Source: Pseudomonadota bacterium
GTDB lineage: Bacteria > Pseudomonadota > Alphaproteobacteria > Caulobacterales > Caulobacteraceae
NCBI GenBank assembly: GCA_019348195.1
Contig: JAHWJX010000020.1
Span: 1 to 36,187 of the forward strand
DNA length: 36,187 bases
Direction: 5' to 3'
The notes below the pieces were generated by a model. That model ran no database searches. It was not told the DNA's origin and was given only the letters and a program-made list of their open reading frames with translations. Of this stretch, positions 1-6,556 are shown in pieces. Numbering within the stretch: position 1 is the first letter of the stretch; each line of letters starts with the position of its first letter. Made by a program: the position numbers and the translations under genes.

Positions 1-371
1 CTTTTGGGCCGGGTCTGCAGGACTGGCGAGCACCTCTGGGCTTCCTGAACGGTTTGACACCGCCCGAAATAGACCAACAAACTCAACGAGAGCTGTTTTG
101 GTGGTTTGACAGCCTAAGTGGTTGAACAGCTTGAGTTGGCGTATTCCTGCCGGGCCCACCACCCCCAGGGCTTGACACCGTAAGCTGCTGAGTACCTGTC
201 AGTTTCGTAGTCCAGGATGGCGCGGTTGGACATCCTAGTGGGCCATGGCGCAGGCGTCGATCCCTATCAGGCACCGCGGCAGCTTCTCGAAGAACGGCAG
301 CAGCCGTCATCGCGTGGTCTCTGTCAGACCAAAGCAGCAGGCGCGTGAGGGCGGGCCGCTAGCCCGGGCGC
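1..371. other. Non-coding or decayed stretch, no gene recognised
   Basis: I see no convincing gene here on either strand: the open frames are short and resemble no family I know. Two oddities are visible. TTGACA occurs three times (54-59, 106-111, 172-177), and an imperfect inverted repeat spans about 74-139, with arms CTCAA...GCTGTT and AACAGC-TTGAG interrupted by small bulges. The stretch lies just upstream of a transposase remnant, so it is probably decayed mobile-element or flanking DNA. The sequence begins at the window edge, so a gene end further left cannot be excluded. Confidence 0.4.
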
Positions 372-565
372 ATGCCCGCGCCGAAGAGCCCCTTCCGCTA
401 TTTCAGATTCTCGCCCGAGCTGATCCGCCTCGTGGTGGTGAATACGTGCAGTACCCGCTGTCGCTCTGGAATGTGGAGAACCTGCTGGTGGAGCCGCGGA
501 ATTCGACATCTGTCACGAGGCGGTGCTGTTCTGGCGGAAACGCTTCGGCCCGGCAGCCTCCTGGT
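372..565 (+). pseudogene. IS6-family transposase remnant, N-terminal part, frameshifted
   Basis: The first 23 codons from 372 read as the start of an IS6-family transposase (MPAPKSPFRYFRFSPELIRL). The match then jumps frame: YVQYPLSLWNVENLLVE is read in a second frame (about 441-494) and FDICHEAVLFWRKRFGPA in a third (about 502-561). Removing one extra c near 492 and one extra t near 501 restores the family's RGIDICHE-type motif. Similarity stops near 565, so only about 65 residues of a protein of roughly 230 remain and the DDE catalytic core is absent. It therefore cannot make a working transposase. I could not identify terminal inverted repeats with confidence. It marks past insertion or rearrangement at the edge of the copper cluster. 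The family assignment rests on remembered IS6 N-terminal motifs. Confidence 0.75.
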
Positions 566-802
566 CGCCCTGATTCTCTCTCCCATAGCAACACACGCCG
601 CCAAGCGGACCGGGGCTCTCGCCAGCGGGACGCCGGTTGACGAACCTTCCTTCCCAGCTGGGGGGTCTTGCCGCACCGATCGGCGGCCGCGGCGGTGCGG
701 TGAAGCCCACTGTGACCTCCGGCGCGCTCGCCCGCAGCCGCGAAGCCGCGCGGATGTAGGTCGCCCGGGGGGAGATCCTGGGCTTGCTCCGACGCAAGCT
801 GC
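566..802. other. Intergenic stretch with a GC-rich hairpin
   Basis: No gene is recognisable between the transposase remnant and the end of the DUF411 gene. A hairpin with 8-bp perfect arms, CCGCACCG at 671-678 and CGGTGCGG at 693-700, lies about 100 bases beyond the DUF411 stop. It has no T-rich tail on either strand, so it is not a clear intrinsic terminator. A 94-residue open frame exists on the minus strand (513-797) but runs into the transposase remnant and resembles no family I know. Confidence 0.35.
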
Positions 803-1261
803 TTAAGCGTGACGGGCGAACACCCGGGTGGAACCGTCCGGCAGCAGCAGCAGCACCTCAAAGGGCTCCCGTCGTCCCTGGGGGTTCTCCATACCGGGCG
901 AGCCCATCGGCATGCCGGGCACGAGCAGGGCCTTGGCCTTTGGCCGCTCCCGCAACAGACGCAGAACATCGGCGGGCGGCACATGGCCCTCCAGCGCATA
1001 GCCTCCCGAGACGCCGGTGTGGCAGGAGGCCTGCTCGAAACGGATCCCGTATTTGGCGCGGATCGGTGCGAGATCCTCCAGTTCGACGACCTTAGCGTTG
1101 AAGCCGGCGCGGCGCATGTGGGTGACCCAGCCGGAGCAGCAGCCGCACCAAGGCGTCTTATAGACGGTGAGCTCGCGCGCTTCGGCGCGGGCGCAGCCGG
1201 CCGCGAGAAACACGGGCGCCGAAAGCAGAAGAGCGCGGCGGCTAGGGCGAAGTGCGGTCAT
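803..1261 (-). CDS. DUF411 family metal-binding protein, exported
   Basis: This encodes 152 residues of the DUF411 family, small exported proteins often found beside copper and other metal-resistance genes; their biochemical role is not settled. The N-terminus has a twin-arginine-like signal (SRRALLLS, residues 7-14) followed by FLAAGC, which could also be a weak lipobox. The metal-binding signature WCGCC lies at about residues 38-42, with the family's second conserved stretch, GIRFEQASCHTGVSGGYALEGHVP, split here only for naming: SCHT and then EGHVP. I chose the ATG at 1261 because it gives the signal peptide directly; a longer frame upstream is Arg/Pro-rich and runs into the end of copD. 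It lies 53 bases after copD on the same strand and is probably the last gene of the leftward copper operon. The family call is confident, the function is not. Confidence 0.85.
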   Translation of the reverse strand: MTALRPSRRALLLSAPVFLAAGCARAEARELTVYKTPWCGCCSGWVTHMRRAGFNAKVVELEDLAPIRAKYGIRFEQASCHTGVSGGYALEGHVPPADVLRLLRERPKAKALLVPGMPMGSPGMENPQGRREPFEVLLLLPDGSTRVFARHA

Positions 1262-1314
1262 CGGGGGTAGATCCTCCGCTGGAGAGATGGGAGGGGCGGG
1301 GCCTGGCGGAAAGG

Positions 1315-2268
1315 TCAAAGCCCTCCGGCGGCGTCGATGGCCGGCGCCAGGACGCCCAGCACGCTCACGGCCAGGAGAACGCCCAGGCCGAGTTGGAACT
1401 CCCAACGGACATGCGCGCGCAGACGGACCAGCCAGACTTGGGGCGGAAGCCCCTGATCCAGCGCGGCCTGCAGCCTCGGGACGAGCCGCAGGCGGTTGTC
1501 GGCGGCCAGCCCGACCATGGCGGCGAACAGGGCCAGCTTGACCAGCAGCAGGCGGCCGTAAGCGGTGGTGAGCAGCGCGCGAACATCCCCCACCAGGAAC
1601 CAGCTGTTCACCAGGCCTGTCGCGATGAGGGTCGCAACGGCCAGGAGGCCGACCAGGTGGAAGCGTTGGAGCAACCGACCGGCGCGAAGCGCCTCAGACC
1701 CTGATCGGGAGGCGCTCAGCAGAAAGAGAAAAGGCGGCAAGGCGCCCAGCCACACCGCCGCCGCCGCCAGGTGTCCAGCGTCGGAGATCCGGTGCACCAG
1801 TCCCGCGATCCCGGTGCGGACCTGCGCGTGTCCCGTGAGCGCCAGGGTGGTGAGCACGGCCGCGGCCAGGAGCAGCACGACCCAGTCGCCCCCCCGAGAC
1901 CCCTGCGCCGTTCGCCTCGCCGCAAACCAGCCGACCAGAAGGGCGGCTACAACCAGCCGAAACAACCAAACCCGCCCGAAATCGGTTTCGACCAGAATGG
2001 TCTGCTGGGTGGGGAGGTCGACCATCCCGCTGAGCGCGCCCGCCATGTTGGCCCCAGTGAACGCCAGCACGAGGAACGCCGTCGCGAGCGCCGCCAGGCT
2101 GCTCCAGAACAGGCTCTGGCGCAGCGGGCGGACCAGTCCATCCCCCTGATCCGCCGGATCCTTCGAGTCCCGCGGAGCCGCGAAGAGGAGGAAGGTCGCC
2201 GCTCCGAAGAACACCGTCAACGCGGCGTAGTGGGCGAAGCGCGCGGCGACCAGGCCGGCGAGGATCAC
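1315..2268 (-). CDS. copD: CopD family copper resistance membrane protein
   Basis: This is a 317-residue inner-membrane protein of the CopD/PcoD family, thought to act with periplasmic CopC in copper import or handling. Hydrophobic segments follow one another throughout (for example VVLLLAAAVLTTLALTGHAQ and LLLVKLALFAAMVGLAADN), consistent with about eight membrane helices, which is usual for the family. The frame stays open far upstream, but that part is the antisense-like shadow of copC. The likely start is the GTG at 2268, which overlaps the copC stop as GTGA and gives a protein beginning with the first hydrophobic stretch (ILAGLVAARFAHYAALTVFF). The overlap implies translational coupling to copC. 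Membrane His residues occur in GHAQ and AGHLAA, as seen in CopD proteins. The family call is firm; the start is inferred. Confidence 0.88.
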   Translation of the reverse strand: MILAGLVAARFAHYAALTVFFGAATFLLFAAPRDSKDPADQGDGLVRPLRQSLFWSSLAALATAFLVLAFTGANMAGALSGMVDLPTQQTILVETDFGRVWLFRLVVAALLVGWFAARRTAQGSRGGDWVVLLLAAAVLTTLALTGHAQVRTGIAGLVHRISDAGHLAAAAVWLGALPPFLFLLSASRSGSEALRAGRLLQRFHLVGLLAVATLIATGLVNSWFLVGDVRALLTTAYGRLLLVKLALFAAMVGLAADNRLRLVPRLQAALDQGLPPQVWLVRLRAHVRWEFQLGLGVLLAVSVLGVLAPAIDAAGGL

Positions 2269-2630
2269 GGACGAACGGTGAAGGTGTAGGCGCCGCTCAT
2301 CTTGTGCATGTCCCCCGTGGCGGCGGTCCATTGGACCTTGTAGACGCCGGGCGCTCCGGCCCCATGCAGGGGCGCGGTCACCACAGCCTTGTTCTTCCGG
2401 TCGACGGACACAGGACCAGCGTGCAGCGGACGGCCGTCCGGGCCGGCGACCGTCAGGCTGGTGAACTTGGGGATGACGGCTTCGTTGAACTGCAGGCGCA
2501 GCGTCTTGGGCGCGGTCTTGACGACGGCGGCCGGCGCAGGATTGCCCGAGCGCAGAACGGCGTGCGCTTGGGCGGCCACACCAGTCAAGGCGGCGGCGCC
2601 AAGCGCGGCGGCGAAGACGAGGGCTTTCAT
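2265..2630 (-). CDS. copC: CopC family periplasmic copper-binding protein
   Basis: CopC is a small periplasmic beta-barrel that binds Cu(II). The 121-residue product starts with a Sec signal peptide (MKALVFAAALGAAALTG, then VAAQA) whose predicted cleavage leaves His23 as the new N-terminus. An N-terminal His is one of the Cu(II) ligands in this family. The C-terminal DMH motif (Asp107, His109) supplies the other known ligands, so the Cu(II) site looks complete. The Met-rich Cu(I) site of the Pseudomonas protein is not obvious, so this is probably a Cu(II)-only CopC. The start at 2630 is chosen over a longer frame because it gives the signal peptide. The stop overlaps the copD GTG start. The gene lies 67 bases downstream of the NTF2-like gene. 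Confidence 0.92.
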   Translation of the reverse strand: MKALVFAAALGAAALTGVAAQAHAVLRSGNPAPAAVVKTAPKTLRLQFNEAVIPKFTSLTVAGPDGRPLHAGPVSVDRKNKAVVTAPLHGAGAPGVYKVQWTAATGDMHKMSGAYTFTVRP

Positions 2631-2697
2631 GAGGTCGACTCCTGACCGCGGCGCGGTCCATTTGCGGCGGCTAGAAAGGGAAGGGCGGCCACGGAGC

Positions 2698-3192
2698 TCA
2701 TCCCTCAGGAGAGGCCCCACTAGACCAGTGGATATGAACGATGACCCAACCGGCGCCGCGGCGACGCAGCAGCACGGTTTCCGTGGTGACGCGGTTCAAG
2801 GCCTTGCCCTTCCACGTCCCGGTCGTGCGTCCTTCGCTGGCGATCCAGGCCAGGTCACCCTCGACCCGCCCGGTCCGTCTCACCCGAGTGCTCGGAACGG
2901 CCTGGGCGAAGGCGGCGTCGGCCGCCAGATGATGCGACGCGTACTCGGCCCTGCCCCGCTCCACGCCGCCGGACTCGAAGATCAGGGCGTCTTCGGCGAG
3001 AGCCGACAAGGCGGCGGCCGTGTCGCCGCGGTCCAAGGCCTGGTGAAAGCCGTCGACCACGCCCGCCGCCTGCGCCGCTTCGCCCGTCAAAGCGGCTGGC
3101 CACGGAGCGGCGGGCTTCGCCGGCTCGTGGGCCGCGGCCGGAGCCCAGGCGCAGGCCAGGACCAACGCCGCCGAGATTGCCCGAAGGTGCAT
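2698..3192 (-). CDS. Exported NTF2/SnoaL-like (DUF4440-type) protein
   Basis: This encodes 164 residues with a Sec signal peptide (MHLRAISAALVLACAWAPAAA) followed by a single NTF2/SnoaL-like fold. Family features visible are the helical start VVDGFHQALDRGDTAAALS, the ALIFESGG strand, and the C-terminal strand pattern GWVIVHIHWS. Such domains can be enzymes or ligand-binding pockets and the sequence does not say which. A His-x-His near the end (VHIHWS) could bind metal, but that is inference. An in-frame ATG ten codons upstream would put charged residues before the signal peptide, so I prefer the start at 3192. It is the first gene of the leftward copper unit and diverges from copA, so a copper-related periplasmic role is likely by context only. 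Confidence 0.8.
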   Translation of the reverse strand: MHLRAISAALVLACAWAPAAAHEPAKPAAPWPAALTGEAAQAAGVVDGFHQALDRGDTAAALSALAEDALIFESGGVERGRAEYASHHLAADAAFAQAVPSTRVRRTGRVEGDLAWIASEGRTTGTWKGKALNRVTTETVLLRRRGAGWVIVHIHWSSGASPEG

Positions 3193-3357
3193 GAAAGCCT
3201 CCGCTTCTTCGTCTAAACCCACATCAGACCTCTTATAGGCTGAAGCGGAACCCTTATGAGGGAAATGGCTGCGGCGCGTCGTCCCTTCCGAACCCTGCTC
3301 TTACCCTCCCGCGGTCGGACACCCCATCTCCCGTCCGCCTAGACGACAGGACACCTT
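3193..3357. promoter_or_regulatory. Divergent copper-cluster promoter region with inverted repeat
   Basis: These 165 bases separate the divergent NTF2-like/copCD and copAB units, so both promoters must lie here or be very close. An inverted pair is visible: CCTCTTATAGG at 3229-3239 and CCTTATGAGG at 3252-3261, separated by 12 bases. The second read on the minus strand is CCTCATAAGG, close to the first. This is a candidate operator for whatever factor senses copper. It does not look like a standard CueR site, and I cannot assign the regulator. The copA start at 3358 is preceded by a weak AGGA at about 3348. Confidence 0.35.
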
Positions 3358-5478
3358 ATGCGACCTTTCAGCCTCGTGCTGGCCGCCGCGGCGGCTCTGA
3401 CCACCGTGCCCGCTCTGGCTTGGGCGGGCGAGTATGAGCTCGTCATCGACGAGCAGGTGGTCAACATCACCGGCAAGCCTTTGAAGAAGATCACCGTCAA
3501 CGGGACCATCCCCGGCCCGGCGCTGCGCTTCAAGGAAGGCGAGCAGGTCGTCGTCCGCGTCACCAACCGCCTGAAGGAGAACACCTCCGTGCATTGGCAC
3601 GGCTTGATCCTGCCGCCGGAGCAGGACGGGGTGCCGGGCTTCAACGGCTTTCCGGGCATCAAGCCGGGCGAAACCTATACCTATCGCTTCCCAATCCAGC
3701 AGAGCGGGACCTACTGGTACCACGCGCACTCGGCCACCCAGGAGCAGTCCGGCCACTACGGGCCGCTGATCATCGAGCCCGCGGCCGCGCCAGCCGTGCA
3801 GGCGGATCGGGAGTACACTGTGCTCCTGTCCGACTTCACGGAGGAGGACCCCGAGGAGATCATCGAAAACCTCAAGGTCGACCCCGGCTTCTACAACTAC
3901 GAAAAGCGCACCCTGCCCGACTTCTTCCGCGACGCGCGCAAATTCGGGTTTCGCGCCGCCTGGCGGGATCGCAAGGCCTGGGGCCGCATGCGCATGGACC
4001 CGACCGACATCGCGGACGTCGCGAACTACCACTTCCTGGTCAACGGCAAGCCGGCCGCCAAAAATGAGACCTTCCTGTTCCGGCCGGGCGAGCGGGTGAA
4101 GCTGCGCTTCATCAACGCCGCAGCCATGACCTATTTCGACGTGCGCATCCCGGGGCTGAAGATGACGGTCGTGGCCGCCGACGGCCGCCCGGTCGAGCCG
4201 GTGGCCGTGGACGAATTCCGCTTCGCCGTTTCCGAGACCTACGACGTCATCGTGGAGCCCAAGACCGAGCAGGCCTTCACCGTGTTCGCCGAGTCGATCG
4301 ACCGCACCGGCTATGCGCGAGCCACCCTCGCTCCCCACGAGGGCATGGCGGCGCCCGTCCCTGCGATGCGCCCCCGCGCGCTCCTGACCATGGCCGAGAT
4401 GGGCCACAACATGAGCCGGATGGACGGCCACGCCGGCATGGGTCACGGGTCCGGGCCCGCGGCGGCCGGCGTCGATCACGCCGCCATGGGTCACGGCGCG
4501 CCGTCCGGAGCCGCCCAGCCGATGGATCACGCCGCCACCGGCCACGGTCCGGCCCCGGCGAGTGGGACGGATCACGCCGCCATGGATCATTCCGCCATGG
4601 GTCATGGCTCCACGCCTGCGCAGTCCGCGCAAGAGGGCGGAAGCGGGGCGGATCACTCCACGGTGGACCATTCCGGCATGGGCCATGGTCCCGCGCCCGC
4701 GCAGACCACTCAGCCCACCACGACGGATCACGCCCCCATGGATCATTCGGCCATGGGCCACGGCTCCGCTCACGCCGGAATGCATCAGCCGGTGCGCAAG
4801 CAGGCCGCAGGCCGCACCGCCTTGCCGCAGGTGGACTACGGCATGGGCAAGGCGGTGGACATGGCGGGGATGGACCACGGCTCCACGGGAGGGGACGGGG
4901 GCATGGACATGTTCGCCCTCGCTCCCGAAGGCGAATTCGACGGCTCCGGCCGGGTGTTCGGCTGGGCCTCGGGAGCGCCCCACGGCTCCAAGGTCTTGAG
5001 CTACGCCGACCTGCGCTCGGAGGCGCCGCAACAGGACCTCCGGCCCGCGGAGCGCGAGCTGATCGTGCGCCTAAGCGGCAACATGGAGCGCTACATCTGG
5101 ACGCTGAACGGGGCCAAGTTCGGCGAGGCCGAGCCTTTCCAACTGCGCTACGGCGAACGGGTGAAGCTCACCTTTGTCAATGAGACCATGATGGCCCACC
5201 CCATGCACCTGCATGGGATGTTCATGCAGCTGGACAACGGCCAACCGGCCGAGCGCCTTCCCGACAAGAACGTGGTGAGCGTGGCGCCCGGCAAGACCTA
5301 TTCGGTCCTGATCACGGCCGATCAGGCGGGCGAGTGGGCCTTCCACTGCCACCTGCTCTACCACATGGAGTCCGGCATGATGCAAAAGGTGGTGGTGGCC
5401 CGACTCGACGGGACGGCGGCATCCGGAACCGCGCCAGCCCAGCCCGACCCCCACGCTGGCCATGGAGGCGGCTCGTGA
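3358..5478 (+). CDS. copA: CopA/PcoA-type multicopper oxidase
   Basis: This encodes a 706-residue periplasmic multicopper oxidase of the copper-resistance CopA/PcoA group, which oxidises Cu(I) and binds copper. All four copper-ligand motifs are present: His79-Trp-His81-Gly, Tyr121-His122-Ala-His124, HPMHLHG starting at His614, and HCHLLYHMESGMM with His663, Cys664, His665, His669 and Met674. Three cupredoxin domains fit the length. Between about residues 344 and 520 there is a long Met/His-rich block made of DHxAMGHG-type repeats, expected to bind copper. The signal peptide (MRPFSLVLAAAAALTTVPALA) has no twin-arginine pair, whereas many CopA proteins use Tat export. The stop overlaps the copB GTG start. 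The family assignment is very secure, the export route less so. Confidence 0.96.
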   Translation: MRPFSLVLAAAAALTTVPALAWAGEYELVIDEQVVNITGKPLKKITVNGTIPGPALRFKEGEQVVVRVTNRLKENTSVHWHGLILPPEQDGVPGFNGFPGIKPGETYTYRFPIQQSGTYWYHAHSATQEQSGHYGPLIIEPAAAPAVQADREYTVLLSDFTEEDPEEIIENLKVDPGFYNYEKRTLPDFFRDARKFGFRAAWRDRKAWGRMRMDPTDIADVANYHFLVNGKPAAKNETFLFRPGERVKLRFINAAAMTYFDVRIPGLKMTVVAADGRPVEPVAVDEFRFAVSETYDVIVEPKTEQAFTVFAESIDRTGYARATLAPHEGMAAPVPAMRPRALLTMAEMGHNMSRMDGHAGMGHGSGPAAAGVDHAAMGHGAPSGAAQPMDHAATGHGPAPASGTDHAAMDHSAMGHGSTPAQSAQEGGSGADHSTVDHSGMGHGPAPAQTTQPTTTDHAPMDHSAMGHGSAHAGMHQPVRKQAAGRTALPQVDYGMGKAVDMAGMDHGSTGGDGGMDMFALAPEGEFDGSGRVFGWASGAPHGSKVLSYADLRSEAPQQDLRPAERELIVRLSGNMERYIWTLNGAKFGEAEPFQLRYGERVKLTFVNETMMAHPMHLHGMFMQLDNGQPAERLPDKNVVSVAPGKTYSVLITADQAGEWAFHCHLLYHMESGMMQKVVVARLDGTAASGTAPAQPDPHAGHGGGS
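4420..4763 (+). repeat. Met/His-rich degenerate tandem repeats inside copA
   Basis: This stretch encodes about six degenerate copies of a unit related to DHAAMGHG, several of them doubled as DHSAMDHSAMGHG-like forms, joined by Gly/Ala/Pro/Thr linkers. At DNA level the word GATCACGCCGCCATGG and close variants recur. Variation among copies (for example ACC replacing ATG in one unit) shows they are not recent exact duplications. The repeats are in frame with copA. Met and His side chains in such blocks bind Cu(I) and Cu(II) in related proteins. Copy number may vary between strains, which is inference from the repeat structure. Confidence 0.85.
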
Positions 5479-6248
5479 GCCGAACCCTAATCCTCCTTGC
5501 GAGCCTGGGGCTGACGCTCGGGGCCCCGGCGCTCGCCACGGCTCAGCCCGTGCAGGCGCCCGCCACGCCGGCCAGCCCCACGACCCGCGCGGACGCCGCC
5601 CATGACCAGGCCGTGATGGAGCACACGCGCAGCTTCAGCTTCCTCCGCGCCGACGTGGACGCGGGCTTCGAAGCGGACCATGAGGTTTTCACCTGGGACG
5701 TCGACGGCTGGCGCGGCGGGGACCGCAACAAGGTCTGGCTGAAGTCCGAGGGGGAAGCGGCGGACGGCGAACTCGAGGAGGCCGAAGTGCAGCTGCTCTA
5801 CAGCCGCAACGTGTCCACCTTCTTCGACGCCCAGGTGGGGATCCGCTACGACTTCGAACCCGGCCGGACGGCCTATCTCGTGGCCGGAATCCAGGGGCTG
5901 GCCCCCTACCAGTTCGAAACCGACGCCGCCGCCTTCCTGAGCGAGGAGGGCGATCTCAGCCTCCGTTACGAGCAGAGCCTCGATCTGCTGCTCACCCAGC
6001 GCCTGGTGATCGAGCCCGAGATCGAGCTGGAGGCCTTCGCCCGCGATGTCGAAGAGCGCGGGGTGGGCGCCGGATTGTCCTCCGCGGAAGCCTCCCTCCG
6101 CGTGCGCTACGAGATCACCCGCAAGTTCGCGCCCTATGCCGAAGTCGCCTACCAGCGGCTCCTGGGCGAGACCTCCGCCATCGCCCAACGCCGGGGAGAG
6201 GACGCCGAGGAAACCGCGTTCCGAGCCGGCGTGCGGGTGTGGTTCTAG
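5475..6248 (+). CDS. copB: CopB/PcoB family outer-membrane copper resistance protein
   Basis: CopB is an outer-membrane protein that works with CopA in copper resistance. The product of 257 residues begins with a signal peptide (VSRTLILLASLGLTLGAPALA, read as Met from GTG) and carries the family's typical sequence: DGWRGGDRNKVWLKSEGE, then LLYSRNVSTFFDAQVGIRYD, RLVIEPEIELEAF, and a C-terminal VRVWF-like strand ending in Phe, as expected for an outer-membrane barrel. It lacks the long Met/His-rich N-terminal region found in some CopB proteins; that function may be carried by the CopA repeats. The start is the GTG at 5475, overlapping the copA stop as GTGA, so the two are probably translationally coupled. 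An in-frame ATG far upstream inside copA gives no signal peptide. Confidence 0.93.
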   Translation: MSRTLILLASLGLTLGAPALATAQPVQAPATPASPTTRADAAHDQAVMEHTRSFSFLRADVDAGFEADHEVFTWDVDGWRGGDRNKVWLKSEGEAADGELEEAEVQLLYSRNVSTFFDAQVGIRYDFEPGRTAYLVAGIQGLAPYQFETDAAAFLSEEGDLSLRYEQSLDLLLTQRLVIEPEIELEAFARDVEERGVGAGLSSAEASLRVRYEITRKFAPYAEVAYQRLLGETSAIAQRRGEDAEETAFRAGVRVWF

Positions 6249-6556
6249 CCAGCGCTTGTTCGAGCTGAGCTGAAGTCGGCGCGCTGACCCGGCGTTTGTG
6301 CCGCCCGCCTCTACCCACCAAGAAGATCGTCACCCTTGGACCTGTTTCGAGGGCCCACGGTTCGGCAACACGGGTCCTTCAGGCTGAGAGGTGGATGATC
6401 TCACGTCCGGATGGCCCACGGCGGCGGAGCGGGCCAGAGGTCGGGCCGCAGGCTCGGCGGGGCTCCGTGGCGCCCGAGCCGTGCTCCCGTTCTTTTTCGA
6501 TGCGAGGCGCCGCATGGCGTTGACCAACTCGGGGTCGCTCTGCCACCCGACGGACC
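6249..6556. other. Gap between copB and the TonB receptor, no gene seen
   Basis: These 308 bases hold no gene I can support. A signal peptide for the downstream receptor would be expected near the right end, but the receptor frame is closed by a TGA at 6521-6523 and no other frame gives a convincing signal sequence. No clear intrinsic terminator follows copB. Short words resembling the thiamine-pyrophosphate riboswitch core occur here, but in the wrong order (see rejected items). Confidence 0.4.

Noticed and set aside
671-700. Hairpin after the DUF411 gene as a terminator
   Set aside because: It lies about 100 bases past the stop, has a 14-base loop and no T-run on either strand.
3301-5031. 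Long open frame on the minus strand opposite copA
   Set aside because: It mirrors copA codon bias in GC-rich DNA, is rich in His/Gly/Arg from the antisense of the repeat block and has no domain signature.
6330-6400. Words like the TPP riboswitch core (CACCCTTGGACCTG and CTGAGA) before the TonB receptor
   Set aside because: They occur in reverse order to the riboswitch and without the other conserved helices, so chance is more likely.
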